DNA of 64,000 nt from UBA1858 sp965262455. Its GTDB lineage: Bacteria > Pseudomonadota > Gammaproteobacteria > UBA4575. Below are positions 61,137 through 64,000 of this stretch, piece after piece; the first letter of the stretch is position 1, and each line of letters starts with the position of its first letter. The position numbers and the translations under genes were made by a program. A model generated the notes under the pieces. That model made no database searches and had not been told where the DNA came from. It worked only from the letters and a program-made list of their open reading frames with translations. Location: NCBI GenBank assembly GCA_965262455.1, contig CBDHFH010000008.1:434001-498000 (forward strand), in the 5' to 3' direction.

Positions 61137-63092
61137 ATGTTTAGATTGTCAATCAAGCAGTTGCTCTGTTGGATACTATGTTTATGCATAGTGTCCGTTT
61201 CAGTATGCGCTGATGAAGACATTCCTGATAACAGAATTCCAGCGAAAATTGTCAAAGATTTACATTATGGTGAAGTATTGTTTCATTTCTACCAAGATGA
61301 TTACTTCACATCAATAACCCACTTATTGGCAGCTCAGCAACTCAATCGTGTAGCAAATCATCATCCGGATGATCAGTTGCTATTGGGTGGCATACAGCTT
61401 TCTTATGGTATGCATAATGAAGCGGGAAAGATTTTCGCCAGGATATTAGAAGAAAATACGGACGATGCTATTAAAAACCGTGCGTATTACTATTTAGCGA
61501 AAATATCCTATCAAAGAAGTTACTTAGCTAAAGCAGCTGGCTACATCGAAAATGTTCATGGAGCTGTTCATGCAGATATATTCAGTGATGTTAAGTTACT
61601 CAAAAGCCAAATTTATTTAGATACCGGCCAACCTGCAAAAGCGATTGCATCGCTAGACACTTGGAAAGCACCTAAATCTTACCGACACTATGCCTTGCAT
61701 AATCTAGGTATTGCTCATATTCGAAATGGCAATGTTGATAGTGGTGTTAAGAGTCTTGAGAAAGCAAGCAAGTTACGCATTCGTCAACCCAATCAGTTAA
61801 CGTTACGTGATAAGTCTAATTTGGTAGCGGGTTTAGCTCTATTAAAAGATAAACCAGAAGTTGCTCAACACTATCTAGAAGATGTGCGTTTAAGTGGGTT
61901 ATATTCTGATATTTCTTTATTAACAATGGGCTGGGCGCACAGTGAACAAGGCAATTATGAAAAGGCCTTAACTCCTTGGTTAGAATTAAAAGATAGGCGC
62001 TTAACCAGTACACCAGTCCAAGAAGGCTTATTAGCCATCGCTTACGGGTATGGTCAATTAGGCTTAAATGGTCGTGCGGTACAATCGTATGAAGAAGCAA
62101 TTAATCTTTATCAAGTAGAAAGTACTAAGTTATCTCAATCGATTAGCTCTATCGAGCAGGGAAAATTAATTGCTGCATTAATTGAAAAGTCACAACAAGA
62201 ACCACTGATTGGTTGGTTCTGGTCATTGAAAAGTATCCCAGCAGTACCTGAAGTGCGTTATTTAACTGAGCTCATGGCGGATCATCAATTCCATGAGGCA
62301 TTAAAAAATTTCCGCGATTTAATTTTCCTGAAAAATAATTTGCAGGACTGGCTGGATAACATTCATGTATTCAACACAATGTTAGAAACTCGTAAAACAC
62401 GTTATGAACAAACGGTTCCAGTCGCGGGAAAAACACTTGACCGGTCAATGCTTAAATATTTTCAAAAAAAATATGACAAGCTAAGCGCAGCATTAAATGA
62501 CGCTAAACAACAAGATGATGTCATGGCATTCGCTAATGATGATGAGTATTTAAATATCAAACGGATCGAACGTTTAGAAAATAAATTACTTGCCTTAAGT
62601 GAAGAGTTTCCTGAAAAACAAGAATATAAAGCTAACTTGCAGCGTGTAAAACTTCTGCGTGGGCGCATATTGTGGAATATATCGCAGGAATATGCGCATC
62701 GAAAATGGCAGATGACACGTGAGCTTGCGCAAATTGAAGATCTAATTAAGCAACAACAAACAGTAGAACAATCGATTGCCGGTGTCGATCAAGTCGCCAG
62801 TTTTGGTTTTGGTGGGTTTCAATATCGTATCGATGAAATTAAACAGCGTATCGAAAAGGCGTTGCCTAGACTTCATGTGGCGTATGAAAAACAAAGCAAG
62901 TTATTAGAGCGACTTGCCGTAAGAGAACTAGAGAAACGCAAGCGTGTCATGAAGAGTTACCGTGCACAGGCAAAATTAGCATTGGCGCAAGCCTATGATA
63001 GGGCCACGGTTGAGAATCCAGATGTGATTCCGGAAATCGAATCAGAAATAAACCCAGAAATAAACCCAGGTATAGAAGAGGAACAACAATGA
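61137..63092 (+). CDS. Exported TPR-repeat protein with coiled-coil C-terminus
   Basis: The ATG at 61137 has AAGG nine bases upstream; a TTG at 61128 is in frame. The protein has about 651 residues, a signal peptide (LLCWILCLCIVSVSVCA) and several TPR units between about residues 40 and 330 (LLLGGIQLSYGMHNEAGKIF, RAYYYLAKISYQRSYLAKAA, GIAHIRNGNVDSGVKSLEKA). A long helical, partly coiled-coil half follows, and the end is a Glu/Pro-rich repeat (SEINPEINPGIEEE). Its stop overlaps the next start by ATGA. It is probably a periplasmic scaffold. Confidence 0.78.
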   Translation: MFRLSIKQLLCWILCLCIVSVSVCADEDIPDNRIPAKIVKDLHYGEVLFHFYQDDYFTSITHLLAAQQLNRVANHHPDDQLLLGGIQLSYGMHNEAGKIFARILEENTDDAIKNRAYYYLAKISYQRSYLAKAAGYIENVHGAVHADIFSDVKLLKSQIYLDTGQPAKAIASLDTWKAPKSYRHYALHNLGIAHIRNGNVDSGVKSLEKASKLRIRQPNQLTLRDKSNLVAGLALLKDKPEVAQHYLEDVRLSGLYSDISLLTMGWAHSEQGNYEKALTPWLELKDRRLTSTPVQEGLLAIAYGYGQLGLNGRAVQSYEEAINLYQVESTKLSQSISSIEQGKLIAALIEKSQQEPLIGWFWSLKSIPAVPEVRYLTELMADHQFHEALKNFRDLIFLKNNLQDWLDNIHVFNTMLETRKTRYEQTVPVAGKTLDRSMLKYFQKKYDKLSAALNDAKQQDDVMAFANDDEYLNIKRIERLENKLLALSEEFPEKQEYKANLQRVKLLRGRILWNISQEYAHRKWQMTRELAQIEDLIKQQQTVEQSIAGVDQVASFGFGGFQYRIDEIKQRIEKALPRLHVAYEKQSKLLERLAVRELEKRKRVMKSYRAQAKLALAQAYDRATVENPDVIPEIESEINPEINPGIEEEQQ

Positions 63093-64000
63093 AGTCGTTT
63101 TTTCAGTATTGCATTGTTTCTGTATTAGTTGTGCTGTTGAATGCCTGCGGCTGGGGTGGTGGTTCTTATCACACTATTGAGGACCTGGAACGCAAAACAG
63201 TCAATGTTGAAAATGATATTCCTGTTGATTCAAGTCGTAAGAAAGCAATCTATAGTTATAGAGAATTGTTAGTTGACGAAGATCAGGAGCAAGATCAACC
63301 AGAAGTCATTCGTCGATTAGGTGACTTACGCCTGGAAGAAAATGAGGATTTACATGCTGTGGATGTTTCTAATCCACTGGTGGCAGATAAATTTACCACG
63401 GTAGATATTAATTATCAGGAAACTATTGATTTATATGAATACCTGCTAGATGAAAAGTCTGACTATCAATTAAATGATGTCGTTTTATATCAACTCTCGC
63501 GCGCTTATGAAGCAGCTGATGAAAGAGAGAAAATGTTATACAGCTTGGATCGTTTAATTGCTAAATTTCCACAATCTGAATACTACGTAGAGGCGCAATT
63601 CCGTCGCGGCGAAACATTATTTGTCGATAAAAAATATAAGCAAGCTGAGTTTGCCTATACAGAAGTAATACATTTAGGGAAAGATAGTCGTTTCTATCAG
63701 CACGCTCTATACAAGCAAGGCTGGTCTCACTTTAAACAACTTAATTATGATATTGGCCTGCATTCGTTTATAGCCTTGATGGACACTATGCTTAAGCAGG
63801 ATGTGGAACAAGACATGCAACAGCTAACACGTCCTGAGAAAGAGTTACTCGATGACTCGCTACGTGCATTGGCATTAAGCTATGGATACCTGGGCGGTGC
63901 ATCAGAAATATCTGATTACTTTAATGCCCACGGTCGACGTCCCTATGAATCGCTTATCTATGATCGCTTGGGCATGCAATTCCTGGAGAAGCAGCGCTTT
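63089..64000 (+). CDS. TPR lipoprotein (3' end beyond the window)
   Basis: The 304 codons seen start at ATG 63089, overlapping the previous stop. The signal ends in lipobox LNAC (Cys20, Gly at +2), which predicts an outer-membrane lipoprotein. TPR-like helices follow: DVVLYQLSRAYEAADEREKML, SEYYVEAQFRRGETLFVDKKYKQAEFAYTEVI and ALYKQGWSHFKQLNYDIGL. The pattern resembles the TPR lipoproteins of myxobacterial motility/secretion loci and of Bam/Tol accessory factors. The reading frame is still open at base 64000. Confidence 0.78.
   Translation, partial: MKSFFQYCIVSVLVVLLNACGWGGGSYHTIEDLERKTVNVENDIPVDSSRKKAIYSYRELLVDEDQEQDQPEVIRRLGDLRLEENEDLHAVDVSNPLVADKFTTVDINYQETIDLYEYLLDEKSDYQLNDVVLYQLSRAYEAADEREKMLYSLDRLIAKFPQSEYYVEAQFRRGETLFVDKKYKQAEFAYTEVIHLGKDSRFYQHALYKQGWSHFKQLNYDIGLHSFIALMDTMLKQDVEQDMQQLTRPEKELLDDSLRALALSYGYLGGASEISDYFNAHGRRPYESLIYDRLGMQFLEKQRF

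Noticed and set aside
1..64000. tRNA genes, rRNA genes, CRISPR arrays, insertion sequences or prophage
   Set aside because: Scanning by eye found no T-arm consensus clusters, no regularly spaced repeats and no transposase, integrase or phage gene. Short or divergent tRNAs could be missed without a search program.

Overview
The window is a stretch of chromosome from a moderately AT-rich gammaproteobacterium. Supporting features are the Na+-NQR end (nqrF, nqrM), the sdhCDAB-sdhE-ygfX block, the nagZ / methylthioinosine phosphorylase / csiV / mfd order known from Pseudomonas, System I cytochrome c maturation, and an RF2 gene with the classical +1 programmed frameshift. Genes for methylofuran and tetrahydromethanopterin (H4MPT) cofactors point to formaldehyde or other C1 oxidation. 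A flavocytochrome c operon points to sulfide chemistry, and Na+-NQR fits a marine or saline habitat. I cannot fix the genus. I see no rRNA, tRNA, CRISPR array, insertion sequence or phage gene.

Layout. 0-1.2 kb: end of the nqr operon and a CBS-domain protein. 1.2-5.7 kb (minus strand): a CelD-like double acetyltransferase, MfnB, a DUF447 protein and a dihydropteroate-synthase-like protein. 5.8-10.8 kb: recJ, prfB, lysS and a small membrane protein. 10.8-13.4 kb: small or decayed genes (RR-motif miniprotein, EF-hand protein, a GAF-domain pseudogene, a 52-residue membrane protein) and ygfZ. 13.7-18.2 kb: succinate dehydrogenase with its assembly genes. 18.3-22.7 kb: a cysteine-free IscR-like regulator, a TetR regulator with an alpha/beta hydrolase, malate dehydrogenase and zapE. 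22.7-23.0 kb: a probable sigma-54-driven small RNA gene with no neighbouring protein gene to explain it. 23.1-30.8 kb: nagZ, an MscS channel, purine salvage, csiV and mfd.

30.9-40.8 kb is a cytochrome c region. It holds a minus-strand operon for a NapC-type tetraheme protein, a diheme cytochrome and a flavocytochrome c sulfide dehydrogenase flavoprotein, next to the complete ccmABCDEFGHI operon. 40.8-52.4 kb: a membrane methyltransferase, an alginate-export-type porin, a TupA-like oxyanion-binding protein, a sodium/solute symporter, agmatine-to-putrescine genes (aguA, aguB), lolCD, a GIY-YIG protein, ppk2 and moeA.

52.5-64.0 kb is the most unusual part. It is a co-directional run of about a dozen genes whose products nearly all carry export signals: ApbE (FMN transferase), a triheme HzsA-related lipoprotein, a CX4CH lipoprotein, two beta-barrels (one with an SH3 domain), a TlpA thioredoxin, DUF4266, a DUF3570 barrel with an ApbE-type flavinylation motif, a coiled-coil protein and two TPR proteins. 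The last TPR gene runs off the window. I read the run as a candidate envelope-spanning heme/flavin redox machine; its substrate is unknown.
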